This document shows positions 1-7,144 of a DNA stretch of 15,797 bases, piece after piece. How positions within the stretch are numbered: the stretch's first letter is position 1; the number at the start of each line of letters is the position of its first letter. The notes under the pieces are model-generated. The model searched no databases, was not told the DNA's origin, and was given only the letters and a program-made list of their open reading frames with translations. Location of the stretch: the NCBI GenBank assembly GCA_947258625.1, contig CAMYJN010000007.1, forward strand, positions 1 to 15,797, written 5' to 3'. The stretch comes from an uncultured Polyangiaceae bacterium (GTDB lineage Bacteria > Myxococcota_A > Polyangia > Polyangiales > Houyiibacteriaceae). Both the position numbers and the translations under genes were made by a program.

Positions 1-2
1 CC

Positions 3-1241
3 ATGGTCGTCGACAACGACTACGACCTGGTCATCACCGACCTCCGAATGGGAGAGGTGGGCGGCCTGGAAGTTCTGCGAAGTACGCGAGAGGCCTCTCC
101 CCTCACGCACGTCATCGTCATGACCGCCTTCGGTACGATCGAAGACGCAGTCGAAGCGATGCGATTTGGAGCACACGACTTCGTTCAAAAACCCTTCGTG
201 GTCGAAGAGCTTCTCACCAAGGTCGCGCGGGCCGCGCGGACCCGCACGCTTGCGGCCGCCGAACGGGCCGTCGCTTCGGACTTCCGCGAGCGGTACAATT
301 TCGGCAACATCATCGGCCAGTCCGCAGAGATCCGTGACATTCTGGGTCGCATCGTTCGGATCGCGCCGACGGACGCCACCGTGCTCATCACCGGCGAGAG
401 CGGCACGGGCAAGGAGCTCGTCGCGCGCGCCATTCATGCCAACTCGTTGCGCGCCGAGCGGCCGTTCGTGTCGATCAACTGCGCGGCTCTGACCGAAACT
501 CTTCTCGAGAGCGAGCTCTTCGGACACGTCCGCGGTGCATTCACCGGCGCAGTGCAGACACGCAAAGGTCTATTCGAAGAAGCCAACGGCGGGACCTTTT
601 TCTTCGATGAAATCGCCGAAACGCCACCTTCGCTTCAGGCCAAGTTGCTTCGAGCGATTCAAGAAGGAGAGATTCGGCGACTCGGGGACAACAACTCGAT
701 CAACGTCGATGCGCGCATCATCGCGGCAACCAACCAAGACCTTAGACGCCAAATTGAAGAGAAGCGCTTCCGAGAGGACCTCTACTACCGCCTCAACGTC
801 GCCCGCTTCGAGCTCCCTCCACTCCGAGAGCGCAAAGAAGACATTCCGCCGATCGTCGAAACCTTCCTCGAGAAGTACGGAAAGAAGATGGGCCGACAGG
901 CCACACTCGGCCCAGGCGTCATGGACCATCTGCTCGGCTACGACTTCCCCGGAAACATTCGCGAGCTCGAAAACCTGATCGAGCAGGGCGTCGCGCTCGC
1001 ACAAGACGGCCAGGTCCATCTGTCGGACATCCTGCCCAACGCGAGCGGCAACGGAAAAGGCCGAACTCCGAATCCAGCGCGCCAATCGCTCGCCGATATC
1101 GTGCAAGAAGTCGAGCGTGATGCAATCGTTCGCGCGCTTCGGCACGTTGACGGCAACAAAGAACGCGCAGCCGCGCTCCTAGGGCTCAGCCCGACCACGC
1201 TCTGGCGCAAGATGAAACGCCTGCAGCTTGATTGGCCCTGA
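3..1241 (+). CDS. NtrC-family sigma54-dependent response regulator (5'-truncated by window edge)
   Basis: This is an enhancer-binding transcription activator that remodels sigma54-RNA polymerase by ATP hydrolysis after phosphorylation by a sensor kinase. The visible 412 residues begin inside the receiver domain: the acceptor Asp13, the Thr41 switch residue and Lys63-Pro64 are present, but the first beta strand with its acidic pocket lies left of base 1, so about 40 residues are missing and the ATG at base 3 is probably internal. The AAA+ domain has Walker A GESGTGKE (131-138), an intact GAFTGA sigma54-contact loop (178-183) and Walker B FFFDE (199-203). A Fis-type helix-turn-helix closes the protein (about 365-410). 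Its stop lies 4 bases from the stop of the convergent membrane-protein gene. The cognate kinase and targets are not visible and may lie upstream. The family call is firm; the pathway is unknown. Confidence 0.95.
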   Translation: MVVDNDYDLVITDLRMGEVGGLEVLRSTREASPLTHVIVMTAFGTIEDAVEAMRFGAHDFVQKPFVVEELLTKVARAARTRTLAAAERAVASDFRERYNFGNIIGQSAEIRDILGRIVRIAPTDATVLITGESGTGKELVARAIHANSLRAERPFVSINCAALTETLLESELFGHVRGAFTGAVQTRKGLFEEANGGTFFFDEIAETPPSLQAKLLRAIQEGEIRRLGDNNSINVDARIIAATNQDLRRQIEEKRFREDLYYRLNVARFELPPLRERKEDIPPIVETFLEKYGKKMGRQATLGPGVMDHLLGYDFPGNIRELENLIEQGVALAQDGQVHLSDILPNASGNGKGRTPNPARQSLADIVQEVERDAIVRALRHVDGNKERAAALLGLSPTTLWRKMKRLQLDWP

Positions 1242-1245
1242 GTCG

Positions 1246-1590
1246 CTACTGGGAATCTCGTTCGCGAGAGGCTTCGAGCCGCTCTGCGCGTCCCTGGGCG
1301 TCACCCACCATGCCCCCGAGCTTGTCGGAAACCGACTTCGGGACCTGGCTCGTGCCCCCATCTTGTTCAGGCGGTTTCGTGGCCTCGTGCACTTGGTCAC
1401 CGATCTTTTTCGTGATGCGCTCGGTCGCAGCACCTACCTCGCGACCGAGCTCCTGGGCTTCTTCGGTGCCGGCCACTCGCATGAGGTGCTGAAACGGCGT
1501 CCGCTCCCCGAGCCTGACGAAGAAGAGCACGTAGGCCAGAAACGCCAGAACAGCGCCCGTCCAAACAAGCCTAATCGTCCGTCGGATCAT
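1246..1590 (-). CDS. small single-pass membrane protein coupled to NtrX-like regulator
   Basis: This 114-aa protein is of unknown function. A basic N-terminus (Arg3, Arg4, Arg7) precedes one hydrophobic segment at about residues 8-25, which predicts a cytoplasmic N-terminus and an exported C-terminus. The rest is charged and probably helical, with a GTEEAQELGREVG stretch and a polar, repeat-free tail. Its ATG overlaps the stop of the upstream regulator gene by 4 bases (ATGA), so the two are very likely translated together from one minus-strand transcript. Short membrane proteins of this kind next to regulators can be stress sensors or signalling accessories, but nothing here proves that. I recognise no named family. 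The coding call rests on the coupled start, the sensible membrane topology and the lack of room for any other gene. Confidence 0.8.
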   Translation of the reverse strand: MIRRTIRLVWTGAVLAFLAYVLFFVRLGERTPFQHLMRVAGTEEAQELGREVGAATERITKKIGDQVHEATKPPEQDGGTSQVPKSVSDKLGGMVGDAQGRAERLEASRERDSQ

Positions 1591-2984
1591 TCCTCTTCAC
1601 GACGGATACCATAGCTGCGCATTTTCTTGTGAAGGTTGGTGCGCTCGACCCCCAGAATTGTCGCCGCCCGCGAGATGTTCCAGCCCACCTGATCGAGTGT
1701 TTGAAGGATGTAGTCCTTTTCCGCGCGGCTTCGATACTCCCTCAAAGTCAGCCGTTCGCCGCTTTCGTCCAGGGTAGAAGGCATGTCCGACGGAGGGGAC
1801 GACGCGCGCCGGGCATCGCTCAGGACCCCTTCCTCCGGCAGATCGTCGAGCGTAATCCGGTCACCGCTCAGAATCGCCATCCGCTCTACCACGTTGCGAA
1901 GCTCGCGAACGTTCCCAGGCCATGAACGCTCCCTCAAGGCCTTGAGCACACCCTCGTCGATCGGCTTCTCTCGAAGCCCATTTCCGATCGAGAATTCGCT
2001 CAGAAACCCTTTCGCCAAAAGAGGAATGTCGGTCTTCCGGTCCCGGAGGGGTGGGCTCACGATCGGAACGACGTTGAGACGAAAGAAGAGGTCTTCCCGA
2101 AAGCGGCCGTCGCGGACCTCAAGCTCGAGGTCTTTGTTTGTTGCGGCCAAAACGCGCACGTCGACTGCAATCGATTTTTCGCCACCGACGCGCGAGATCT
2201 CCCCGCTCTGGAGCGCCCGCAGCACCTTGGCCTGCGCGCTGGCGCTCATGTCGCCAATCTCGTCGAGAAAAAGGGTGCCGCCGTTCGCGAGCTCGAACAT
2301 GCCCTTTTTTCGGCCTTGCGCACCGGTGAACGCCCCACGCTCGTAGCCGAACAGCTCGCTTTCGATGAGCTCTGCCGGAATCGCCGCACAATTGACTTTG
2401 ACGAACGGCTTGTCCGCGCGCGGACTGAGCCGATGGATGGCGCGGGCGATCAGCTCCTTGCCCGTGCCGCTTTCTCCAGAGATCAGCACGCGGCCGTTCG
2501 TCGGCGCCACCTTCTCGAGCTGCGCGAAGAGCGCGCGTATGGAATCGCTCTCGCCGATCATCTCGTAGCGGTGCTCGACGTCGGCCCTGAGCTGCTCGAC
2601 CTCACGTTGCAACTGCCAGGTTTTCAGCGCGTTGCGCACCGTGACCAACACACGGTCGCGGTCGAGGGGCTTCTCGAAGAAGTCCGTTGCCCCGAGCTGA
2701 ACGGCCTGCACCGCCTCGGCGAGCGACGCATGACCCGACACCATCAGCACCGGCAGCTTTCGCGTTTCCGGTTCGCTGCGGATCTTCTGAAGCGCCTCGA
2801 TGCCGCTCATCTCGGGAAGCCGAACGTCGAGGATGACCAGATCGACTTCGCCAGTTTGGACGGTTTCCAGGCACTGCTCGGCCGACGACGCCTCGAGCGT
2901 GTTGAACCCGGAGCCTTCGAGCACCATCCGAAGCGTGCGTCGGATGTTCTTTTCATCGTCGACGACGAGGATGGTGGCAACCAT
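1587..2984 (-). CDS. NtrX/NtrC-like sigma54-dependent response regulator
   Basis: This is a full-length (465 aa) sigma54-dependent activator. The receiver domain (about 1-120) has the acidic pair Asp9-Asp10, acceptor Asp53, Ser83 and Lys105-Pro106. The AAA+ domain follows, with Walker A GESGTGKE (170-177), GAFTGA (217-222) and Walker B LFLDE (238-242). A Fis-type helix-turn-helix occupies about 425-460. The helix-turn-helix ending (GVERTNLHKKMRSYGI) looks more like NtrX than NtrC, but a nitrogen role cannot be inferred. The ATG at 2984 gives a complete first beta strand. No clear Shine-Dalgarno precedes it, and a TATAAA lies only about 10 bases upstream, so a very short leader is possible. 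The gene is first in an operon with the coupled membrane-protein gene and is divergent from the STAS gene. No sensor kinase is adjacent. Confidence 0.96.
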   Translation of the reverse strand: MVATILVVDDEKNIRRTLRMVLEGSGFNTLEASSAEQCLETVQTGEVDLVILDVRLPEMSGIEALQKIRSEPETRKLPVLMVSGHASLAEAVQAVQLGATDFFEKPLDRDRVLVTVRNALKTWQLQREVEQLRADVEHRYEMIGESDSIRALFAQLEKVAPTNGRVLISGESGTGKELIARAIHRLSPRADKPFVKVNCAAIPAELIESELFGYERGAFTGAQGRKKGMFELANGGTLFLDEIGDMSASAQAKVLRALQSGEISRVGGEKSIAVDVRVLAATNKDLELEVRDGRFREDLFFRLNVVPIVSPPLRDRKTDIPLLAKGFLSEFSIGNGLREKPIDEGVLKALRERSWPGNVRELRNVVERMAILSGDRITLDDLPEEGVLSDARRASSPPSDMPSTLDESGERLTLREYRSRAEKDYILQTLDQVGWNISRAATILGVERTNLHKKMRSYGIRREEE

Positions 2985-2994
2985 GTAGCCACGG

Positions 2995-3002
2995 TTTATA
3001 TC
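2995..3002. promoter_or_regulatory. candidate overlapping -10 elements of a divergent promoter
   Basis: Only 28 bases separate the start codons of the divergent regulator and STAS genes. They contain one AT-rich patch. On the plus strand it reads TATATC (2997-3002), 10 bases before the STAS ATG at 3013. On the minus strand it reads TATAAA (3000-2995), 10 bases before the regulator ATG at 2984. Neither gene has a visible Shine-Dalgarno. Both could therefore be read as nearly leaderless mRNAs from overlapping back-to-back -10 boxes. No convincing -35 was seen on either side, and the real promoters could instead lie inside the opposite coding regions. Confidence 0.3.
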
Positions 3003-3012
3003 ACGCTAGACG

Positions 3013-3840
3013 ATGGCCGACCCAAAGAGTGATACGAAGTCCGTCACCAAGCGCTTCCGAGCCGCGCTCGAAGCGGCCAAGCCAGCCACCGGGGGGCTTC
3101 TGCTGCAAGACCTTTTTGTCGAGGTGATGCCGCTGCTGCCGCTCTTGAGCGAGCTGCCCGCCGAGAAGCGAGCGTCTGGCGCTTTCGAGTCCTTCGAATT
3201 TCGGGAGTGCTTCACCGTGCTCACCCTCGTCGGCCGTCGCCTTGCGCTGCTCGACCTCACACCAACCACCGCGATTCAAGTGACGCGCCTGGCCTTGCAG
3301 TCGGTGGACGCATCGAACGAGCCCGGCGTGGAGCGATTTGCGCAGCATGCTGTCGCTGCCGCGATCGAGGGATTCGTGCTCGGGCGAGAAGAGCGAGTCT
3401 CTCAAGTCGCGATGGAGTGTGCGGCCAGCTGCCTCAAACCTCTGCGCATCGATGGCTCGATCTTCGCACTAGTGATCTCGGGAGCACACGAGCCTGCCGT
3501 CCTGAGCGACTGCGTCGATGCGCTCGGTCGGGCAATGCTCGAAGCAGACGTCGAGCTGGCGATCGTCGATCTCACACAGCTAGCCGAGCCGAACCGGGAC
3601 AGAGCCACTGCGATGTTTGCCGCCGATGAGATCGCCAAGATGCTCGGCGGCCAGTGCGTCTTCACGGGAGTCGACCAACGCTGGAGGGCCGCCGCCACCG
3701 ATGCTCGTATTCCCCTGGACGCGATGCAGATCGCGCCGAGCCTGGTCGAAGCCCTCGACGCCGCGCGAAAATCAGCGGATCGGGACGCAGCAGCCCGGAC
3801 GCCGAGGTGGCGAGCGCTGCTCGGCCGGCTGCTTCGCTGA
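3013..3840 (+). CDS. STAS-domain protein, RsbR-like
   Basis: The protein has 275 aa and no signal peptide or membrane segment, so it is probably cytoplasmic. Residues 1-140 are mainly helical and unrecognised. Residues about 141-252 fit a STAS domain of the RsbR/RsbS type: a beta strand around 149-155, the strand-plus-turn IVDLTQL (184-190), the helix ending in AKMLGGQCVF, and the closing strand and helix before Ala250. In stressosome proteins such domains are phosphorylated by RsbT-like kinases and scaffold signalling complexes. Aligned without gaps to the RsbR consensus as I remember it, the usual Asp-Thr phosphosite falls on Asn194-Arg195, so phosphorylation there looks impossible. No RsbS- or RsbT-like gene is adjacent. 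The start at 3013 is the first possible ATG (an in-frame stop lies at 3007-3009) but has no Shine-Dalgarno. Confidence 0.75.
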   Translation: MADPKSDTKSVTKRFRAALEAAKPATGGLLLQDLFVEVMPLLPLLSELPAEKRASGAFESFEFRECFTVLTLVGRRLALLDLTPTTAIQVTRLALQSVDASNEPGVERFAQHAVAAAIEGFVLGREERVSQVAMECAASCLKPLRIDGSIFALVISGAHEPAVLSDCVDALGRAMLEADVELAIVDLTQLAEPNRDRATAMFAADEIAKMLGGQCVFTGVDQRWRAAATDARIPLDAMQIAPSLVEALDAARKSADRDAAARTPRWRALLGRLLR

Positions 3841-3934
3841 CGACGCTCCGGCCGGGCGATCGCCTCGATGCAAGTGAACGACAATGCACGACTTCTCGAC
3901 GATCTGCGGGAGTCAGAAATGCCCCTGACCTTCA

Positions 3935-3964
3935 TTGACCCAGCCGCTCGCGCTGCGGTATAAG
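3935..3964 (+). promoter_or_regulatory. sigma70-like promoter of the six-gene envelope operon
   Basis: TTGACC (3935-3940) and TATAAG (3959-3964) are separated by 18 bases, each one mismatch from consensus. Transcription would begin near 3971, giving a leader of about 55 bases before the ATG at 4026. It sits in the gap 3841-4025, just upstream of the first gene of the operon. The rest of that gap shows no convincing terminator for the STAS gene and no sigma54-type -24/-12 motif, even though two sigma54 activators are encoded nearby. Confidence 0.7.
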
Positions 3965-4025
3965 CTCGGGGACCGCCGTGGGGGCAATTTCGCGTCAGAT
4001 GGTGGTCACTTAGAGGGGAAATGCG

Positions 4026-4751
4026 ATGCGCAGGATAGTTGCGCTCTCCGTTGTTACGGCGTGCATTTGGGCAGCGTCCATTTGGGTGGGGGGCTCTATT
4101 GCAGCGGCGCAGTCCGGTGGCGCCACACCGCCCGAAACGGGCACCGAGGCGTCGGCTCCGCCAGAAGCGGCCGTGCCCAGCGCGCCGAGCAAGCCCATCG
4201 ACGCCGGCACATATGCGGTACGCCTTCGGGATTTGGAGCAACGGATCAACGAGCTGAAGGAGCAGATCTTTCGCTCGAAGGCTCGGCTTTCCCTGCTCGC
4301 TGAAACCGTGCTCGAAGGAGTCGTGGGCGGAGGCCAGGCAGCCATCGTCCACGAGAACCGCATGTCGCAGTCCTACAAGCTGGTCAGGGTGGTGTACGCC
4401 CTCGATGGCGCGCCGATCTTCACCAAGGCGGACGAAGAGGGCACGCTAGGCGATCAGAAAGAGTTCGAGGTCTACAATGGAAGCATCGTTCCCGGCGAGC
4501 ACACGCTCACCGTCAACCTCGAGTATCGCGGACACGGCTACGGTGTCTTTGCGTACCTAAAAGGCTATCGCTTCAAGGTTCGCTCGACGTACACCTTCAC
4601 TGTGCCGGAAGGCCGCGTATCGACGGTCCACGTCGTGGGCTACGAAAAGGGTGGTCCGGCGACTCCGCTCGAAGAGCGGCCGGCGGTCCGATACATCGAA
4701 CGGGTCGAGCGTCCTGTTCGACCCGACGAAATGGGTGAGGGCGATCGCTAA
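4026..4751 (+). CDS. secreted coiled-coil/beta protein, first gene of the Glt-like operon
   Basis: The protein has 241 aa with a clear Sec signal peptide, likely cut after Ala28 (AAA before Gln29). After a Pro/Ala/Ser-rich linker (about 30-58) comes a charged heptad-like helix (about 60-97), then a region rich in alternating beta-type residues and glycines (about 105-215) and an Arg/Glu-rich tail. It is probably periplasmic. I recall similar myxobacterial proteins annotated as dihydrolipoamide acetyltransferase, but no lipoyl or catalytic motif is visible, so that name should not be trusted. The start is set by GAGGGG (4013-4018), 7 bases before the ATG; an ATG at 4021 is in another frame. 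Its TAA overlaps the next ATG by one base. Position suggests a partner of the TPR proteins that follow, perhaps recognising another envelope component. Function is unknown. Confidence 0.9.
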   Translation: MRRIVALSVVTACIWAASIWVGGSIAAAQSGGATPPETGTEASAPPEAAVPSAPSKPIDAGTYAVRLRDLEQRINELKEQIFRSKARLSLLAETVLEGVVGGGQAAIVHENRMSQSYKLVRVVYALDGAPIFTKADEEGTLGDQKEFEVYNGSIVPGEHTLTVNLEYRGHGYGVFAYLKGYRFKVRSTYTFTVPEGRVSTVHVVGYEKGGPATPLEERPAVRYIERVERPVRPDEMGEGDR

Positions 4752-7144
4752 TGCGACCTGGCGGCGCGAGCGTATCGCCGCCCTCACCGACACTAGGCAG
4801 GGGGCGAGCGCAAAGGATTTGGCTAGGGTTCTTCCTGGCCGCTAGCCTCGTTGCGTCCCTCGCTTCGCAAGCCATCGCGCAAGATCTAGCCGCGGCGAAC
4901 CGCGATCTGTCCGACCTCGAAGCGGACGCGCAGCGCTTGGTGGCCGATCCCGTCCGGCCCCTGGACCTCAAGAGCGCGACCTTCGTCGAGGAGCGCCTCA
5001 CTGACGGAGAGCTCTACCTGCGGCTCGAAGACTACCTCCGCGCAGCCATTCTCCTCACCGATATCGTCGAGCACTACCCAACGCATCGCGCGTACCCCGA
5101 AGCACTTTTTCTTCTCGGGGAGTCGCTATTCTTTGCCGACGACTATCTGGGCGCACGGCGTCGCTACGCCCAGGTGATCGATCGTAGCGTTGAGCCCGCG
5201 TTTTCGCCTTACCTGCAGCGCTCCCTCAGCCGTCTCATTCAAATCGCTATCCACACGCGCGATTTCCGCGACGTGGACACCTACTTTTCGCGTCTCGATG
5301 CCATCCCATCCTCCACGCTGTCGATCACGACCGCATACTTCCGCGCCAAGTATTTGTACAACCGCGCCGTGCCCGTCGATGACGTGTACAACGCTGCGGC
5401 CAACGCTGCGATTCGTGGAGTCGATCAGGGCCGCCTCGAGCAGGCACGCAAGGGCTTTCTCGCCATTCCGAGCGGCACCGAGTTCTCCCTGCGTGCCAGG
5501 TATTTCGTCGGCACGATTCACACGCTTCGCGGCGAGTACCTCGACGCCATTGCAGCGTTTCGCGGTATCCTAGGGCACGAGGCTGCCAACGAGCAGGAGC
5601 GGGGGGTCCTCGAGCTGACCTATCTTGCGCTCGGGCGTGTGTACTACGAAACCGAGCAGTTGGAGCAGGCGGTCGAGGCGTATCGAGCCGTCGAGCAGAC
5701 CTCGGCTCAGTTCGACGAAGCCCTATTCGAGCTCGCGTGGACCTATATTCGGATGGGCGATGCCATCCAGGCTGAGCGCGCTCTCGAGGTGCTCTCCGTC
5801 GCCGCGCCGGACAGCCCGCTCAATGCGGATGGCAAGGTGCTGCGAGGTGACCTCCTGGCGCGAAACGGCCGCTATGACGAAGCCGAGGTCGTCTTCGACG
5901 AGGTGCGCGCAACCTTCGGTCCCATCCGCGACGAGCTCTCGGCCAGGCGAAGCGAGCACCCCAATCTTCAAGCGTATTTCCGAGGGGTTGTCCGAGAAAA
6001 CCTAGACGATTTCGACATTGATGATTTCCTCCCCGAGTCGGCCAGGCGCTGGATCGAGCTCGAGGGCGACTACGATCGCGCGCTCGACGTGCTGGCGGAC
6101 CTCAGCGAGGCAAAGCAGCTCGTCCAAGAGACCAACGAGCTCGCCGATCGGATCACCGCCGCCCTGCGCGCGCCGAATCGCATCAGCGTTTTTGCCGACC
6201 TCCGCCGTCAACGCGAAAGGACGACCGGCCTCCGAAACCGGGCTGCGCGCGCCCGAGGCAGCCTCGTCGAGGCCGAGAGCCTGGTTCGGGGCAATCGCCA
6301 GGGTGAAGCGGCGCGGGTTCGCTCGCGGCGTCGCGAGGTCCAGGCCGACGTAATGAAGATGCCCGTCGACACGGAGGACTTCGTCGACCGCGACATGGAA
6401 CGGCTGAGTGAGTTCAGGGCGGCCGAACGAGACCTGCAAGCACTCCGGATCGAAATCCTGGGTCTCGAAGCGCGCATCGTGGCTTCGCGGGCGGGCCTGC
6501 CCGCGATCGACCCGCAGAAGGCCAACCGGCAGGCGCTGGCCGAACAGCTCGCGGAACACGAAGGCGAAATTCAGGAGTACGAAGAGCAGCTCACGTGGAT
6601 TCGGCGCCGTCTCGAAGTTGGCCGTCTCCATGTGGGCGTCGGCGACAAGCGGTACGAGGCCGATGACCTCGAACGTGACCGGTTCATCGACTTGGTCGAG
6701 CGCGAGCGCCAGCTTGCGGGCTCGGGCGGGTCGCAATTCGACGCCGCGTTCTCGCGCGTGACCGCTCTCGAGCGCCGGCTCGATCAGCGTGACACAGAGC
6801 TGGCGGCGGTCGTGAAGCGACGCGTCTCCCAGATGTTGGCGACCGTCGACAAAGAAACCACAAACCTCCGGCGGTATCGCGCTGCGCTCGGCTCGCTCGA
6901 GGGTGAGGCCGAAGAGGTCGTCGGTGCCATCACCTATCTCAATTTCAACCGCGTCCACGATCGCTTCTACGACCTGGTTCTCCGCGCAGACGTCGGCAAG
7001 ATCGACGTCTCCTGGGCACGACGCGAAGACCACAGGGTTCGGATCGACACCCTCACGCGCAAACGCGCGCGCGAGCTTCAAGCGCTAGACGACGAGTTCC
7101 GCGACGTGATGGATCAAGACCAGGGCGGCGAGGGCGAGCCATGA
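4751..7144 (+). CDS. secreted TPR plus coiled-coil protein
   Basis: The protein has 797 aa and is predicted to be periplasmic. A signal peptide with an unusually long n-region ends near Ala43 (AIA before Gln44). Residues about 80-420 hold degenerate TPR helix pairs, seen as repeated AxxxLGxxxFxxxxYxxAxxxY patterns. An acidic stretch follows (FDIDDF near 418-424). The C-terminal half is largely coiled coil (about 450-475, 488-515, 548-582, 593-627 and 667-725), rich in Glu and Arg. TPRs usually bind other proteins and coiled coils give reach or self-association, so a scaffold that spans part of the periplasm is a fair inference. It overlaps the previous gene by one base and the next by four (ATGA), so its amount is probably tied to theirs. 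I cannot match it to a named Glt subunit. Confidence 0.9.
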   Translation: MRPGGASVSPPSPTLGRGRAQRIWLGFFLAASLVASLASQAIAQDLAAANRDLSDLEADAQRLVADPVRPLDLKSATFVEERLTDGELYLRLEDYLRAAILLTDIVEHYPTHRAYPEALFLLGESLFFADDYLGARRRYAQVIDRSVEPAFSPYLQRSLSRLIQIAIHTRDFRDVDTYFSRLDAIPSSTLSITTAYFRAKYLYNRAVPVDDVYNAAANAAIRGVDQGRLEQARKGFLAIPSGTEFSLRARYFVGTIHTLRGEYLDAIAAFRGILGHEAANEQERGVLELTYLALGRVYYETEQLEQAVEAYRAVEQTSAQFDEALFELAWTYIRMGDAIQAERALEVLSVAAPDSPLNADGKVLRGDLLARNGRYDEAEVVFDEVRATFGPIRDELSARRSEHPNLQAYFRGVVRENLDDFDIDDFLPESARRWIELEGDYDRALDVLADLSEAKQLVQETNELADRITAALRAPNRISVFADLRRQRERTTGLRNRAARARGSLVEAESLVRGNRQGEAARVRSRRREVQADVMKMPVDTEDFVDRDMERLSEFRAAERDLQALRIEILGLEARIVASRAGLPAIDPQKANRQALAEQLAEHEGEIQEYEEQLTWIRRRLEVGRLHVGVGDKRYEADDLERDRFIDLVERERQLAGSGGSQFDAAFSRVTALERRLDQRDTELAAVVKRRVSQMLATVDKETTNLRRYRAALGSLEGEAEEVVGAITYLNFNRVHDRFYDLVLRADVGKIDVSWARREDHRVRIDTLTRKRARELQALDDEFRDVMDQDQGGEGEP

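Noticed and set aside
3941..3955. CAGC-N7-GCTG inverted repeat inside the promoter spacer as an operator
   Set aside because: Four-base arms in GC-rich DNA are expected by chance; no second copy was noticed.
3868..3963. Possible 31-residue plus-strand small ORF in the gap upstream of the envelope operon
   Set aside because: No Shine-Dalgarno precedes its ATG, the peptide looks featureless, and its stop overlaps the -10 box of the operon promoter.
6002..7081. Long minus-strand open frame (359 codons) antisense to the 797-aa TPR/coiled-coil gene
   Set aside because: It is a codon-position shadow of the high-GC sense gene; no recognisable domain, start context or neighbours support it.
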